A stretch of 64,000 bases of DNA from Rhodobacteraceae bacterium EL53 (GTDB lineage Bacteria > Pseudomonadota > Alphaproteobacteria > Rhodobacterales > Rhodobacteraceae): contig OMPR01000017.1 of NCBI GenBank assembly GCA_900313015.1, positions 341,512-405,511 on the forward strand. Reading direction: 5' to 3'. Positions 18,470 through 28,228 of the stretch are shown one piece after another; position 1 is the first letter of the stretch; each line of letters opens with the position of its first letter. The notes under the pieces are model-generated. The model had not been told where the DNA came from, did no database searches, and saw only the letters and a list, made by a program, of their open reading frames with translations. The translations under genes were made by a program, and so were the position numbers.

Positions 18470-19107
18470 GACATTTCCTCGAATTCGGATTGTAATGTAC
18501 GAACGTGCGCCTGCAGGTTTGGCTGCTGAATGCGACGCATGCGTTCCGCACTTATGATGGTTCTAAGCTTTTGCTCGGTCTGATCCAGATCATCATTGAC
18601 CAGCACATAATCGTAATAGCCCCAGTGGCTGATCTCATCCCAGCTTTTCAACATCCGCTTAGAGATCGTGTCGACGCTGTCTTGTCCCCGGGTTTCCAGC
18701 CGGCGCCGCAGTTCCCGGATCGAGGGCGGCAAGATAAAGATCGACAAAGCATGTTTGCCCAAATCGGAGTTTCTGATCTGGATTTCCCCCTGCCAATCGA
18801 CATCAAACAACACATCACGCCCGGATTCGATGGTGTCACGAACGGGCCCGGCGGGTGAGCCGTAGAAATTGCCGAACACGTGCGCGTGCTCCAACATTTC
18901 CCCTTCAGTGACTTGCTGTCTAAAATTGTCTTCGGACATGAAGTAGTATTCGCGCCCGTGTTCTTCGCCCGGACGCGGGGCCCGGGTGGTGGCCGAAACA
19001 GAAAACTTCAACCCCTCGTCCCAGCTCCTGAGGCGGTTTGCCAAAGTTGATTTCCCGGCTCCCGATGGGGAGGACAAAATGATCAAGAGGCCACGGCGAT
19101 CGGACAT
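18466..19107 (-). CDS. gmk: Guanylate kinase
   Basis: A 213-residue GMP kinase, essential for GDP/GTP synthesis. The P-loop [16 protein letters not shown] is at about residues 11-26. The GMP-binding region includes [20 protein letters not shown] and the VDWQG motif. The length is usual for the family. It lies 19 bases after yicC and overlaps the gamma-carbonic anhydrase gene. The yicC-gmk pair is widespread in bacteria. Confidence 0.96.
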   Translation of the reverse strand: MSDRRGLLIILSSPSGAGKSTLANRLRSWDEGLKFSVSATTRAPRPGEEHGREYYFMSEDNFRQQVTEGEMLEHAHVFGNFYGSPAGPVRDTIESGRDVLFDVDWQGEIQIRNSDLGKHALSIFILPPSIRELRRRLETRGQDSVDTISKRMLKSWDEISHWGYYDYVLVNDDLDQTEQKLRTIISAERMRRIQQPNLQAHVRTLQSEFEEMS

Positions 19108-19126
19108 ATCGTACAGTTTCCTGTCT

Positions 19127-20017
19127 TTATTCTACGTTTTGAACTTGCTCACGCATTTGATCTATAACGGCCTTTAGCTCAAGGCCAACAGCCGTAAGTT
19201 CAGCGTTTTGCGATTTAGAACATAACGTGTTGGCTTCGCGGTTGAATTCTTGCATCAAGAAATCAAGCTTCCTCCCCACAGCTCCGTCTTGGAACAACAA
19301 ATCGCGCGCCGTTGCTATATGGGCTTTCAGGCGGTCAATTTCTTCGGTGACGTCTGCTTTGACCACCAACAAAGCCAATTCCTGCGCCACTCTGTCAGCA
19401 TCGGCGCCATCCGTATTGTCCAACACACGCGCAAGATTGGTCTGCAGCATTTCCGCCATCGCGTCACGACGTTTCAAGGCAAGAGCCTCAGCGGTTTCGG
19501 TAAACTGTGCAACCTGATCCAACTGGCGTGACAGGATTTCCAACAGGGCAGACCCTTCAGCCGCTCGCATCTGCAGGAAAGCCTCAACCAAAGGGGCAAA
19601 TTCCGTTTTGATCTGCGCAACCAACGGGGCTGGAACATCGGCCCCCACAGTTGCATCCATCATACCGCGAATGGCTAGCAAGTCTGACGCTTTGGACGGC
19701 GCCAGAGTCACACCACGATCCATCGCTTGCTGTTCGATTTCTGACAACGCATTTAACACAGTATTAAGCACATCAGGGTTGAGCTTCATAACACCCGCAT
19801 CGTCAGCGCGCGATAAACGCAACGATAGGGTAACGCTGCCTCGTGCAACGGCTTTGCCAAGTGCGGCGCGCAGGTGTGCTTCGAGGCCCTCAAGCCAATC
19901 AGGGACACGAATCCGAAGATCCAACCCCTTGGAATTCACACTGCGCAGTTCCCAACTCCAACTGTGCGGTTGGAGTTCCCCCTTGGCCGAGGCAAAGCCA
20001 GTCATTGATTTTAGCAT
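19127..20017 (-). CDS. yicC: YicC family protein
   Basis: A 296-residue YicC/YloC protein, starting with the signature [15 protein letters not shown] and ending with the DUF1732 C-terminus ([20 protein letters not shown]). E. coli YicC has been described as an endoribonuclease; activity here is inferred from the family. It is the first gene of the yicC-gmk-carbonic anhydrase operon. Confidence 0.94.
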   Translation of the reverse strand: MLKSMTGFASAKGELQPHSWSWELRSVNSKGLDLRIRVPDWLEGLEAHLRAALGKAVARGSVTLSLRLSRADDAGVMKLNPDVLNTVLNALSEIEQQAMDRGVTLAPSKASDLLAIRGMMDATVGADVPAPLVAQIKTEFAPLVEAFLQMRAAEGSALLEILSRQLDQVAQFTETAEALALKRRDAMAEMLQTNLARVLDNTDGADADRVAQELALLVVKADVTEEIDRLKAHIATARDLLFQDGAVGRKLDFLMQEFNREANTLCSKSQNAELTAVGLELKAVIDQMREQVQNVE

Positions 20018-20126
20018 TCTAGCACGCTCCGCGTTTTGTTTCAGGGGGTCGAAAGGGTTCGAGCACCTAATGCCATAGTGCGTTGCAGAGCAAGCCCTTG
20101 CCCAAACCCATTACATTTTTAGGGGA

Positions 20127-20191
20127 TTAACCATTCGTTAAAGATTTGCTCCAAAATTAAGTCAATCCATGACAGATTAACGATTGAGTAA
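20127..20191 (+). promoter_or_regulatory. Two CtrA-like sites upstream of the PAS protein gene
   Basis: TTAA-N7-TTAA is present exactly at 20127-20141 (spacer CCATTCG) and TTAA-N7-GTAA at 20177-20191. The first matches the full CtrA consensus of alphaproteobacteria and the second matches all but one base. Both lie in the 232-base gap between yicC and the PAS gene, 60-130 bases upstream of the latter. Since yicC is divergent, either gene could be the target. Confidence 0.55.
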
Positions 20192-20258
20192 CCTGTATTA
20201 ATTATCGCGATGCTGACCCAAAAAGAGGCTGATTGCGAGGGAAGCAAGGGTGTGTGAC

Positions 20259-20948
20259 ATGAGGACCTTTTTTAACAACCGTTCCAAGGCTCAATCAGGT
20301 AATGTTGTCTCGATGGACGGTTTTCGCGCGGGTCCCAGCCTTTCTCCTATTCGTCAGGCCGAGGCTTATTGGACGGCATTGCGTGCAGAGAAATCTGCAG
20401 GCGGCGTTCCATTTCGGTCTGACATTGATCCGCGCGGCCTTGAAAACATACTCGAGTATTCGTTCATTCTGGAACGCATTGCACCGGGCACCGCACGCTT
20501 TCGTTTGGCTGGTAATCACCTGAATGACATAGCCAGCATGGAAGTTCGGGGGATGCCGCTGACCGCCTTCTTTACCACCCAGTCCCGTGCTGAAATTTCA
20601 GCAACGCTTGAACATATCTTTGATACCCCGGCAGTCGCAGAGTTGCGCTTGTCTCGGGAAAAAAAGTTTGGTCGGGCAACACTTGAAGCCCGTATGCTTC
20701 TGCTGCCTCTCAAAAGCGATTTCGGCGACGTGAGCCGTGTATTGGGTGTGTTAGTGGCAGATGGCACCCCCGACAAAGGGGCGATCCGATTTGATATCCT
20801 CGGGTCGGAACTGCGGGCCCTGTCGGGCGAACCGGGCGGTCAAAAGCGACCTAACCAAAGCCAAGCCATCGCTGAGCAGAACTCGGTGAGAACTCCGGAA
20901 CACACAGCCTGTTCGCACCTCAATCTGGTTGCTAGCAACGACCCGTAA
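20259..20948 (+). CDS. PAS domain-containing protein (PF07310-like)
   Basis: About 229 residues. A PAS-like domain from roughly residue 30 to 165 begins with the pattern LSPIRQAEAYWTALRAE and includes DIDPRGLENILEYSFILERIAPGTARFRLAG, recognisable from a PAS family (PF07310) abundant in Rhodobacterales and Caulobacterales. There is no output domain, so it is probably a small signalling or partner protein. Start choice: a GTG three codons upstream is possible, but AAGG lies nine bases before the ATG at 20259. CtrA-like sites upstream suggest cell-cycle or gene-transfer-agent/motility-type control. The C-terminal 50 residues look disordered. Confidence 0.8.
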   Translation: MRTFFNNRSKAQSGNVVSMDGFRAGPSLSPIRQAEAYWTALRAEKSAGGVPFRSDIDPRGLENILEYSFILERIAPGTARFRLAGNHLNDIASMEVRGMPLTAFFTTQSRAEISATLEHIFDTPAVAELRLSREKKFGRATLEARMLLLPLKSDFGDVSRVLGVLVADGTPDKGAIRFDILGSELRALSGEPGGQKRPNQSQAIAEQNSVRTPEHTACSHLNLVASNDP

Positions 20949-20974
20949 TACGCGCGCTTCACGAACTGAAAATT

Positions 20975-21014
20975 TCACAAAAGAAAAGGCCCAGAGCGGA
21001 GTTCTCTGGGCCTT
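20975..21014 (-). terminator. Terminator after the class II DAHP synthase gene
   Basis: AAGGCCCAGAG (20986-20996) and CTCTGGGCCTT (21004-21014) form an 11-bp perfect stem with a 7-base loop. On the minus strand it is followed by TTTCTTTTG. It may also stop transcripts of the convergent PAS gene. Confidence 0.85.
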
Positions 21015-21038
21015 GTTCATTTGTCATTTGTGCTGTGA

Positions 21039-22409
21039 TCAACCGGCTTGGCGTTTGATCCGATCTTGACGCAGTTGCGACAGCTCCTCGGCTACAAGGA
21101 ACGCGAGCTCCAGCGACTGATTTGCATTCAAACGCGGATCACAGGCGGTATGGTAACGATCGCTTAGCGAGTCTTCGGTGACAGCGCGGACACCGCCCGT
21201 GCATTCCGTCACATCCTGACCGGTCATCTCAAAATGAACACCGCCAGGAATTGTGCCTTCGGCCGAATGCACACCGAAGAATTCGCGCACTTCACGCAAT
21301 ACAGAGTCGAACGGACGTGTTTTATACCCTGTCGACGATTTGATCGTGTTGCCGTGCATCGGATCGCAAACCCATGTGACGTTTGCCCCCTCTTCCTGAA
21401 CGGCCTTGATCAAGCGTGGCAAATGTTCACCAACATTACCGGCCCCGAAACGCGCGATCAGGGTCAAGCGACCTTCTTCGTTCGTTGGGTTCAGCTTGGC
21501 CATGAGAACTTTCAGGTCTTCGGCAGTGGTCGAAGGTCCGGTTTTCAAGCCGATCGGGTTCAAAACACCACGACAGAATTCCACATGGGCGCCATCAGGT
21601 TGACGCGTCCGGTCCCCGATCCAGATCATGTGACCTGAGCCAGCAAGCCAATTGCCGCTTGTGGAATCAAGACGGGTCAACGCCTCTTCGTACTCAAGCA
21701 GCAGGCTTTCATGACTGGTGTAGAACTCTACCGATTGCAGCGTATGCGCAGTTTCCTGTGTCACACCTGCGGCACGCATAAAGTCCAACGTGTCGGTGAT
21801 CCGGTTGGCAACTTCGCGGTAGGCTTCGGCCTTTTCGCTTTCAGTAAAGCCAAGTGTCCATTGGTGCACTTGGTTTACATCCGCATAGCCACCTGTCGAA
21901 AACGCGCGCAGCAAGTTCAATGTAGCAGCCGCTTGTGTATAGGCCTGCAACATTTTGTTTGGATCAGGAAGGCGCGCTTCGGGAGTAAAGGCCAGCTCGT
22001 TGATGATATCACCACGATAGCTGGGCAGTTCCAACCCATCGATCACCTCGGTTGGGGCGCTGCGCGGCTTGGCAAATTGACCAGCCATACGGCCGACTTT
22101 GACGACAGGCACCTTAGCGCCATACGTCAATACCATCGCCATTTGCAGCATAACCTTAAAGGTATCGCGAATCGCGTCTGCGCTAAATTGTTCAAAGCTT
22201 TCGGCACAATCCCCGCCCTGCAGCAGAAAGGCTTCGCCACGTCCGGCAGCAGCAAGATGCTGCTTTAAGCGACGAGCCTCGCCTGCAAACACCAGCGGCG
22301 GGTAATTGGAAAGCTGGCCCTCAACCGCAGTTAAGGCTGCCTGATCGGTATAGTCGGGCATCTGAACCCGCGGTTTCGCGCGCCAGTTCGATTTTTGCCA
22401 CTCACTCAT
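21039..22409 (-). CDS. Class II 3-deoxy-7-phosphoheptulonate synthase (DAHP synthase)
   Basis: A 456-residue plant-type (class II) DAHP synthase, catalysing the first step of the shikimate pathway from phosphoenolpyruvate and erythrose 4-phosphate. Family hallmarks are the N-terminal [12 protein letters not shown], the [12 protein letters not shown] motif (about residues 80-91), [14 protein letters not shown], and near the C-terminus CDPMHGNT and [18 protein letters not shown]. The length is normal. It stands alone, with a 168-base gap to a divergent GlxA-type regulator and its own terminator. Confidence 0.95.
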   Translation of the reverse strand: MSEWQKSNWRAKPRVQMPDYTDQAALTAVEGQLSNYPPLVFAGEARRLKQHLAAAGRGEAFLLQGGDCAESFEQFSADAIRDTFKVMLQMAMVLTYGAKVPVVKVGRMAGQFAKPRSAPTEVIDGLELPSYRGDIINELAFTPEARLPDPNKMLQAYTQAAATLNLLRAFSTGGYADVNQVHQWTLGFTESEKAEAYREVANRITDTLDFMRAAGVTQETAHTLQSVEFYTSHESLLLEYEEALTRLDSTSGNWLAGSGHMIWIGDRTRQPDGAHVEFCRGVLNPIGLKTGPSTTAEDLKVLMAKLNPTNEEGRLTLIARFGAGNVGEHLPRLIKAVQEEGANVTWVCDPMHGNTIKSSTGYKTRPFDSVLREVREFFGVHSAEGTIPGGVHFEMTGQDVTECTGGVRAVTEDSLSDRYHTACDPRLNANQSLELAFLVAEELSQLRQDRIKRQAG

Positions 22410-22577
22410 TGCTCTCTTCTCCGCTGAAGGATGTCAGAGGCACTCTATACAAAATCCCGAAACCAGAGGCCATATGCGTTTTGCAGCTCTTGACGTCGTA
22501 ATAATGCTCTGATCATGCTACTCTTCACGTCAGCGAACACACCCACCCCTGACGTAGCGTAAAAAAGGACCCGCGCC

Positions 22578-23582
22578 ATGCAAGAGCAACGTCAAGTTGT
22601 CACTGTGGACACCGAAAGCAAAAAGCCCCGCCGCTTTATATTTGTCCTTTTGGACAGTTTTTCTATGTTGTCATTCGCCTCAGCAATCGAATGTCTGAGA
22701 ATCGCCAATCGGATGGCCAATCGCGAGCTGTATGAATGGAGGCTTGTCGGTGAAGGCGGCGATTCAGTAACGTGTTCCGCTGGCACCACTTTCAAACTGG
22801 ATGCCGACCTTGATGATCTGCTTCGCGATGATGTCGTATTGCTTTGCAGTGGCATCAACGTCCAACAGGCCACCAGTAAGCGGCTCATGGGTTGGATTCG
22901 CCGTGAATCGCGTAAGGGCATTCTCATCGGCGGTCTGTGTACCGGTGCCTATGTGCTGGCGCGTGCTGGGTTGCTGGATGGTAAGAAAGCGACGATTCAC
23001 TGGGAAAACGCCGACAGCTTTATCGAAGAATTCGATGAAGTAGAGCTGACCAAATCCGTCTTTTTAATTGATGGCAATCGGATGACCACTGCAGGTGGTA
23101 CATCTTCAATCGATCTGATGCTCAAACTGGTTGCCAACGATCACGGCGAAGAGCTTGCCAATGCCGTAGCCGATCAGTTGATCTATTCATCGATCCGGAC
23201 AGATCAGGATACGCAACGTTTGTCGGTCCCAACCCGGATTGGCGTGCGGCACCCCAAGCTGAGCCAAGTTATTCAGATGATGGAAAAGAACATCGAAGAG
23301 CCGATCAGCCCATCGATTCTGGCCAAAGATGTTGGTATGTCCACGCGTCAGTTGGAACGCCTGTTCCGCCGCTATCTGAACCGGTCTCCTAAGCGGTACT
23401 ATATGGAGCTTCGCCTACAAAAGGCGCGGAATCTTTTGATGCAAACCGATATGAGCGTAATTAACGTCGCGCTTGCGTGTGGATTTGCCAGCCCTTCACA
23501 CTTCTCGAAGTGCTATCGCTCACACTACAACACCACACCATACCGCGAACGAGGTGCGCAAGCAGCCCGGCTGTCGGTTTAA
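22578..23582 (+). CDS. GlxA family transcriptional regulator (DJ-1/PfpI plus AraC domains)
   Basis: A 334-residue regulator. The N-terminal DJ-1/PfpI-like domain (about residues 15-190) has FIFVLLDSFSMLSFASAIE and the GGLCTGAYVLARAGLLDG nucleophile-elbow region. The C-terminal AraC domain (about 225-330) has the two helix-turn-helix units ILAKDVGMSTRQLERLFRRY and VINVALACGFASPSHFSKCY. Proteins of this architecture control methylamine, glycine betaine, choline or carnitine catabolism in proteobacteria. No such catabolic genes adjoin it, so the target is unknown. Confidence 0.9.
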   Translation: MQEQRQVVTVDTESKKPRRFIFVLLDSFSMLSFASAIECLRIANRMANRELYEWRLVGEGGDSVTCSAGTTFKLDADLDDLLRDDVVLLCSGINVQQATSKRLMGWIRRESRKGILIGGLCTGAYVLARAGLLDGKKATIHWENADSFIEEFDEVELTKSVFLIDGNRMTTAGGTSSIDLMLKLVANDHGEELANAVADQLIYSSIRTDQDTQRLSVPTRIGVRHPKLSQVIQMMEKNIEEPISPSILAKDVGMSTRQLERLFRRYLNRSPKRYYMELRLQKARNLLMQTDMSVINVALACGFASPSHFSKCYRSHYNTTPYRERGAQAARLSV

Positions 23583-23588
23583 CTGAAA

Positions 23589-24002
23589 TCAAAATTTTTC
23601 AAAAATTTTGTCAGAGTTGGTGTTGAGGTTAAACTTCAACACCACGACTCCGTCTTCGCGATGATGTAGAAGCGAATAAAAGTAGACGTAACTGCTTTTC
23701 GCGTTCCAAAACACCCTCATTTCCTGCGTAAATGAGGCGCTCAACCTAACGTTTTTGATCAGTTCCGTTCCGGTGAAATCAAACGGCATGACATTCAACA
23801 ATTGCGCGTTGGTCGATCTCAGCTGCGCATCGGTGTATTCGTCGTCACCCCCCAGCTGTTTGATCAGAGGAATAAAATCACGCGACATAACTTTGCTATC
23901 TACAAAATCCACATAGTCCTGATGGGTCTTGAACAGGGGTATTTCAGCGTGAAGGACCCCAGGAAACAGGGTGCAGGCTAGAAAAACCAAAATACGTGAC
24001 AT
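23589..24002 (-). CDS. Small secreted protein of unknown function
   Basis: A 137-residue protein with a clear signal peptide (MSRILVFLACTLFPGVLHA, cleavage after HAE or LHA near residue 19) and a mature part of about 118 residues without recognisable catalytic motifs, rich in Asp and Phe and ending in NSDKIFEKF. I do not recognise the family. It is 33 bases downstream of a secreted sugar dehydrogenase on the same strand, so the two may be cotranscribed periplasmic proteins. It is convergent with the GlxA-type gene, which ends six bases away. Confidence 0.7.
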   Translation of the reverse strand: MSRILVFLACTLFPGVLHAEIPLFKTHQDYVDFVDSKVMSRDFIPLIKQLGGDDEYTDAQLRSTNAQLLNVMPFDFTGTELIKNVRLSASFTQEMRVFWNAKSSYVYFYSLLHHREDGVVVLKFNLNTNSDKIFEKF

Positions 24003-24035
24003 TGAATTCCCCTCAATACATCCAAGATCAGGACT

Positions 24036-25145
24036 CTAGCGGTTCGGGGACATTCGGTAAACGGCACCCTGCCCGACCGAAAGAAACCAGATCGTGCCAT
24101 CCGGCGCTTCGACTATGTCACGGACACGCTCTGTCTGTTTGCTGCTCAGCTTTTCGACTTCTCGAAGGCTTCCACCATCAAGACGGCTGATGTAGTCGAA
24201 TTTGAGTGAACCAACGAACAGATCTCCTTTCCAGCGCGGCCACAACTTACCAGAGTAGATCATCAATCCTGATGGTGCGATCGACGGATCCCAATAGAAT
24301 TTCGGTTGCTCCATGCCGGGTTTGGTTGTGCCTTCTCCGATCTTCTTACCTGAATAATGAACCCCGTAGGCAATCACGGGCCAGCCAAAGTTCGCGCCTT
24401 TTTGGATCAAATTGACCTCATCCCCGCCCTGTGCGCCGTGCTCAACAATCCATAGACGCCCCTTTCGATCCAAAGCGGCTCCCTGTGGGTTTCGGTGTCC
24501 AAAGGACCAAATTTCGGGCTGTCGCCCCGGATTTCCGACAAAGGGATTATCGCGGGGCACCGTTCCGTTTCGATTGATTCTGACAACTGTGCCATTGTGA
24601 TTGGATACATCCTGCGCCGAGTTCCGATCTCCGCGCTCACCAATAGTCACAAAAAGCGAGCCGTCGTGCGCCTCGACCACCCGGCTACCGAAATGACGCC
24701 CACCGCTGTTGGGCCCCATCATTTCAAACAAAACCCGCACATCGTTTAGTCGCTTGCCATCGGCACTGAGACGCCCAACGGCCAGAGCTGTACCTGTTCC
24801 GCCTTTTTGGCGCTTTGCGAAAGTCAGGAAAATCTCTCGGGTGCTACCAAAATCGCGCGGGATCATAACGTCAAGCAGCCCCCCTTGGCCCTTGGCAGAA
24901 ACCTTTGGGACACCGGACACTCGGTTTGCCTTTCCATCACTTACAAACAGTAAGTGACCGTCGCGTTCCGTAACCAGGTATCCACCACCGGGCAGGATGC
25001 CAATGGCCCAAGGGGTATCTAGACCACCTAGCATCTTGGTGACCGTTACCTGCCCAACGCCTGCATCGATGTGCCCAGTCGTTTCCGACAATAAAACACC
25101 CGGCTTCCAGATCGAAGCAAACAGAATCAGCAGAATCACACGCAT
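24036..25145 (-). CDS. PQQ-dependent sugar dehydrogenase (soluble aldose dehydrogenase type)
   Basis: About 369 residues with an N-terminal signal peptide and the beta-propeller of the glucose/sorbosone dehydrogenase family (YliI/Asd-like). Motifs include LDTPWAIGILPGGGYLVTERDGHL near the N-terminus and the propeller segments GGRHFGSRVV, FGHRNPQGAALD and WPVIAYGVHYSG. Such enzymes oxidise aldoses in the periplasm with PQQ. PQQ synthesis genes are not in the window. Start choice: GAGG lies seven bases before the ATG at 25145; an ATG two codons earlier is less well placed. Confidence 0.88.
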   Translation of the reverse strand: MRVILLILFASIWKPGVLLSETTGHIDAGVGQVTVTKMLGGLDTPWAIGILPGGGYLVTERDGHLLFVSDGKANRVSGVPKVSAKGQGGLLDVMIPRDFGSTREIFLTFAKRQKGGTGTALAVGRLSADGKRLNDVRVLFEMMGPNSGGRHFGSRVVEAHDGSLFVTIGERGDRNSAQDVSNHNGTVVRINRNGTVPRDNPFVGNPGRQPEIWSFGHRNPQGAALDRKGRLWIVEHGAQGGDEVNLIQKGANFGWPVIAYGVHYSGKKIGEGTTKPGMEQPKFYWDPSIAPSGLMIYSGKLWPRWKGDLFVGSLKFDYISRLDGGSLREVEKLSSKQTERVRDIVEAPDGTIWFLSVGQGAVYRMSPNR

Positions 25146-25290
25146 GACCATTCCTCAGAATCACCGTCCATTCCGGAGATAATAACGAACGATTTGGCCA
25201 GATTAAGCTTAAAGGCTCCGTTTTTCAGGATTCAGAACACGTTACTGTTAGGACTTTTCTTTTATTGGCAGCTTGCCTAGGCTCATGATC

Positions 25291-25304
25291 GAACGAAAAC
25301 GTTC
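25291..25304. promoter_or_regulatory. Perfect palindrome in the leader of the amino-acid-type SBP gene
   Basis: GAACGAAAACGTTC is a perfect inverted repeat (GAACG, AAAA, CGTTC), 17 bases before the start of the substrate-binding-protein gene and just before its AAGGGAG ribosome binding site. It could be an operator or a small leader hairpin; nothing further supports either. Confidence 0.3.
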
Positions 25305-25321
25305 CAATAAGGGAGTACCTC

Positions 25322-26518
25322 ATGAAAAAGCTGCTTATGGCCACCGCTGCCTCAGCTCTGATGGCCACCACTGCAATGGCCGGCGGTCACGCCAAAGAAG
25401 TTAAACTCGGCATCATCTTCGGCTTTACCGGCCCGATTGAATCGCTGACACCACCAATGGCTGCAGCTGCCGAAATGGCGATGAAAGAAGTTACCGACAG
25501 TGGTCTGCTTTTGGATGCTGCGACTGTGACCCCAATTCGCGCGGACTCGACCTGTATCGATTCTGGTGCGGCGACGTCTGCAGCCGAGCGTCTGATCACA
25601 TCTGACGGTATCAACGGTCTGGTTGGCGGTGACTGCTCGGGTGTAACTGGCGCGATCCTGTCCAACGTGGCGCTGCCAAACGGCATGCTGATGATTTCGC
25701 CTTCTGCAACTTCGCCTGCTCTGTCGACAGCCGAAGACAATGGCCTGTTCTTCCGCACTGCCCCATCGGATGCCCGTCAGGGTGTTGTGATGACCGAGAT
25801 CCTGATGGAACAGGGCGTTAAAGAAGTCGCTCTGACATACACCAACAACGACTACGGCAAAGGTTTGGCAGATAGCTTCCAGCAGGCATTCGAAGCCGCA
25901 GGTGGCACAATCACCATCACCGCAGCTCACGAAGACGGCAAAGCCGACTATTCGGCTGAAGTTGGTGCATTGGCAGCCGCTGGCGGCGAAAAGCTGGTGA
26001 TTGCTGGTTACGTCGACCAAGGCGGTTCAGGCGTAATGCGTGCAGCTCTGGATTCTGGCGCGTTTGATACATTCCATTTCCCAGACGGCATGTACGGCGC
26101 CAAGCTGGAAAGCGATTTTGGTGACGAAATCGACGGATCAACAGGTCAGTTGCCTGGCACTGACAGCCCCGGCGCAGACACCATCAAAGCGATGGGCGAA
26201 GCAAATGGTTTCGACGGCACATCTTCTTTCGTGTCTGAATCCTACGACGCTGCTGCTCTGATCATGCTGGCGATGCAGGCTGCAAACTCCAAAGACCCTG
26301 CCGATTACAAAGGCAAAGTCATGGACGTTGCCAACGCTCCGGGTGAAAAAATCTATCCGGGTGAGCTGGCCAAAGCCCTGCAGATCCTCAAAGACGGCGG
26401 CGAAATCGACTATGTCGGTGCAACCGCGGTTGAGCTGATTGGTGGCGGCGAGTCTGCTGGTAACTACCGTCAGTACGAAATCAAAGACGGTAAGATCACG
26501 ACTGTCCAATTCCGCTAA
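25322..26518 (+). CDS. Branched-chain amino acid-type ABC transporter substrate-binding protein
   Basis: A 398-residue periplasmic binding protein with a signal peptide (MKKLLMATAASALMATTAMA, about 20 residues). The mature part is of the LivJ/LivK type 1 fold: VKLGIIFGFTGPIESLTPPM, GLVGGDCSGVTGAIL and PSATSPALST. AAGGGAG gives a strong ribosome binding site. Codon use is very uniform (many CTG, GGC and GAC codons), in keeping with a highly expressed gene. It heads a five-gene transporter locus and is followed by a strong hairpin before livG. The substrate could be branched-chain or other amino acids, amides or aromatic acids. Confidence 0.93.
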   Translation: MKKLLMATAASALMATTAMAGGHAKEVKLGIIFGFTGPIESLTPPMAAAAEMAMKEVTDSGLLLDAATVTPIRADSTCIDSGAATSAAERLITSDGINGLVGGDCSGVTGAILSNVALPNGMLMISPSATSPALSTAEDNGLFFRTAPSDARQGVVMTEILMEQGVKEVALTYTNNDYGKGLADSFQQAFEAAGGTITITAAHEDGKADYSAEVGALAAAGGEKLVIAGYVDQGGSGVMRAALDSGAFDTFHFPDGMYGAKLESDFGDEIDGSTGQLPGTDSPGADTIKAMGEANGFDGTSSFVSESYDAAALIMLAMQAANSKDPADYKGKVMDVANAPGEKIYPGELAKALQILKDGGEIDYVGATAVELIGGGESAGNYRQYEIKDGKITTVQFR

Positions 26519-26542
26519 TGTGGATTTGACCATTCTAAGAGG

Positions 26543-26574
26543 CAGCCCGGGACTTGTGCCCGGGCTGTTTCTAT
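26543..26574 (+). terminator. Hairpin between the SBP gene and livG
   Basis: CAGCCCGGG (26543-26551) and CCCGGGCTG (26559-26567) form a 9-bp perfect GC-rich stem with a 7-base loop, followed by TTTCTAT. It lies 24 bases after the SBP stop and 75 bases before livG. It is likely a partial terminator or 3' stabilising hairpin giving excess SBP transcript over the downstream membrane subunits. Confidence 0.75.
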
Positions 26575-26649
26575 ACCAAAAGGTCGCACCTCAAATGGAT
26601 GAGGCCAATAAAACAAAGGGACCGCGCCTGATCGCGGCCGGGGGAAATC

Positions 26650-27435
26650 ATGATCGTCGTCGAAGACGTGCATAAGCACTTTGGCGGATTTCATGCGGTG
26701 GACGGAGCATCGCTGGAGATCGCTGAAGGTACCATTACGGGGCTTATCGGCCCAAATGGCGCCGGAAAAACAACACTTTTCAACGTGATAGCTGGCGTTT
26801 TACCACCCACCAGCGGCAAGGTCACGATGGCCGGTGAGGACATCACTGGATTGCCTCCGCACACTCTTTTTCACAAAGGGCTGCTGCGCACTTTCCAGAT
26901 CGCGCATGAATTCAGCTCAATGACGTGTCGCGAGAATCTGATGATGGTTCCGGGTGCTCAATCCGGTGAAGCATTGTGGAATACATGGTTCGGACGCAAA
27001 CGCATTGCTGACGAAGAACGCGCGTTGAAAGCCAAGGCCGATGAGGTTCTTGAATTTCTGACAATTGAACATCTGGCGGATCACAAGGCCGGGCAGGTTT
27101 CTGGTGGACAGAAAAAATTGCTCGAACTTGGCCGTACCATGATGGTTGATGCCAAGATTGTATTCTTGGATGAGGTTGGTGCCGGGGTGAACCGCACCCT
27201 GTTGATGACCATCGGCGACACCATCATGCGGCTGAACAAAGAGCGCGGGTATACCTTTGTCGTGATCGAACACGATATGGATTTCATCGGCAAGATTTGT
27301 GGCCCCGTCATCTGCATGGCCGAAGGCAAGGTTCTTGCCGAAGGCTCGCTTGCTGAAATCAAAGCCAACGAACAGGTCATCGAGGCTTATTTGGGCACTG
27401 GGCTGAAAAACAAAGAAAAACTGGAGCAGGCATGA
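26650..27435 (+). CDS. livG: Branched-chain amino acid-type ABC transporter ATP-binding protein LivG
   Basis: A 261-residue ABC ATPase of the LivG group. Walker A is GPNGAGKTT at about residues 33-41, the signature is VSGGQKKLLELGRTMM, and Walker B is IVFLDEVGAGVN, where the usual LDEP is LDEV. A GGGGGAAATC ribosome binding site precedes the ATG. It is paired with livF 79 bases downstream and energises the LivH/LivM permeases. Confidence 0.92.
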   Translation: MIVVEDVHKHFGGFHAVDGASLEIAEGTITGLIGPNGAGKTTLFNVIAGVLPPTSGKVTMAGEDITGLPPHTLFHKGLLRTFQIAHEFSSMTCRENLMMVPGAQSGEALWNTWFGRKRIADEERALKAKADEVLEFLTIEHLADHKAGQVSGGQKKLLELGRTMMVDAKIVFLDEVGAGVNRTLLMTIGDTIMRLNKERGYTFVVIEHDMDFIGKICGPVICMAEGKVLAEGSLAEIKANEQVIEAYLGTGLKNKEKLEQA

Positions 27436-27514
27436 GCGTTGTGACTTCTGTTTTCCAGGGGATCTGCCCCTGTTTGCATGATGTTTTTGGCCAACACAAA
27501 CAAGGAGCGATCCG

Positions 27515-28228
27515 ATGTCAGAACCGTTTCTGATCGGGGACACGATGACCGGTGGCTACGGTAAGGGCCCGGACATTCTTCACGATTGTACCATCGCTGT
27601 GAACCCCGGCGAGATTGCCGTTATTGTTGGTCCAAACGGCGCTGGGAAATCCACCGCGATGAAGGCCGTTTTTGGAATGCTTGATGTTCGTTCAGGTTCT
27701 GTCCGGTTGGATGGTGAAGACATCACCAAACTCAGCCCACAGGCGCGCGTGGTCAAAGGCATGGGCTTTGTGCCCCAAACCAACAATATCTTTACATCGA
27801 TGACCGTCGAAGAGAATTTGGAAATGGGTGCGTTCATTCGTACAGACGATTTTTCGGACACGTTGGAGCAGGTTTACCATCTCTTTCCGATCCTGAAAGA
27901 CAAACGGTATCAAGCCGCGGGTGAATTGTCAGGTGGTCAGCGTCAGCAGGTGGCCGTAGGTCGTGCGTTGATGACCCAGCCCAAGGTTTTGATGCTGGAT
28001 GAACCCACTGCTGGCGTGTCGCCAATTGTCATGGACGAACTGTTTGATCGTATTATCGAGGTCAGCCGAACCGGTTTGCCGATCCTGATGGTCGAACAAA
28101 ACGCCAAACAAGCCCTTGAAATCGCGGACAAAGGCTATGTCCTGGTTCAAGGCGCCAACGCATATACGGGAACTGGCAAGGAATTGCTCGCAGATCCCGA
28201 AGTGCGCAAATCATTCCTGGGGGGCTAA
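27515..28228 (+). CDS. livF: Branched-chain amino acid-type ABC transporter ATP-binding protein LivF
   Basis: A 237-residue ABC ATPase of the LivF group. Walker A is GPNGAGKST at about residues 43-51, the signature is LSGGQRQQVAVGRALM, and Walker B is VLMLDEPTAGVSP. AAGGAG precedes the ATG. The livH ATG follows its stop directly, so the genes are tightly coupled. Confidence 0.93.
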   Translation: MSEPFLIGDTMTGGYGKGPDILHDCTIAVNPGEIAVIVGPNGAGKSTAMKAVFGMLDVRSGSVRLDGEDITKLSPQARVVKGMGFVPQTNNIFTSMTVEENLEMGAFIRTDDFSDTLEQVYHLFPILKDKRYQAAGELSGGQRQQVAVGRALMTQPKVLMLDEPTAGVSPIVMDELFDRIIEVSRTGLPILMVEQNAKQALEIADKGYVLVQGANAYTGTGKELLADPEVRKSFLGG

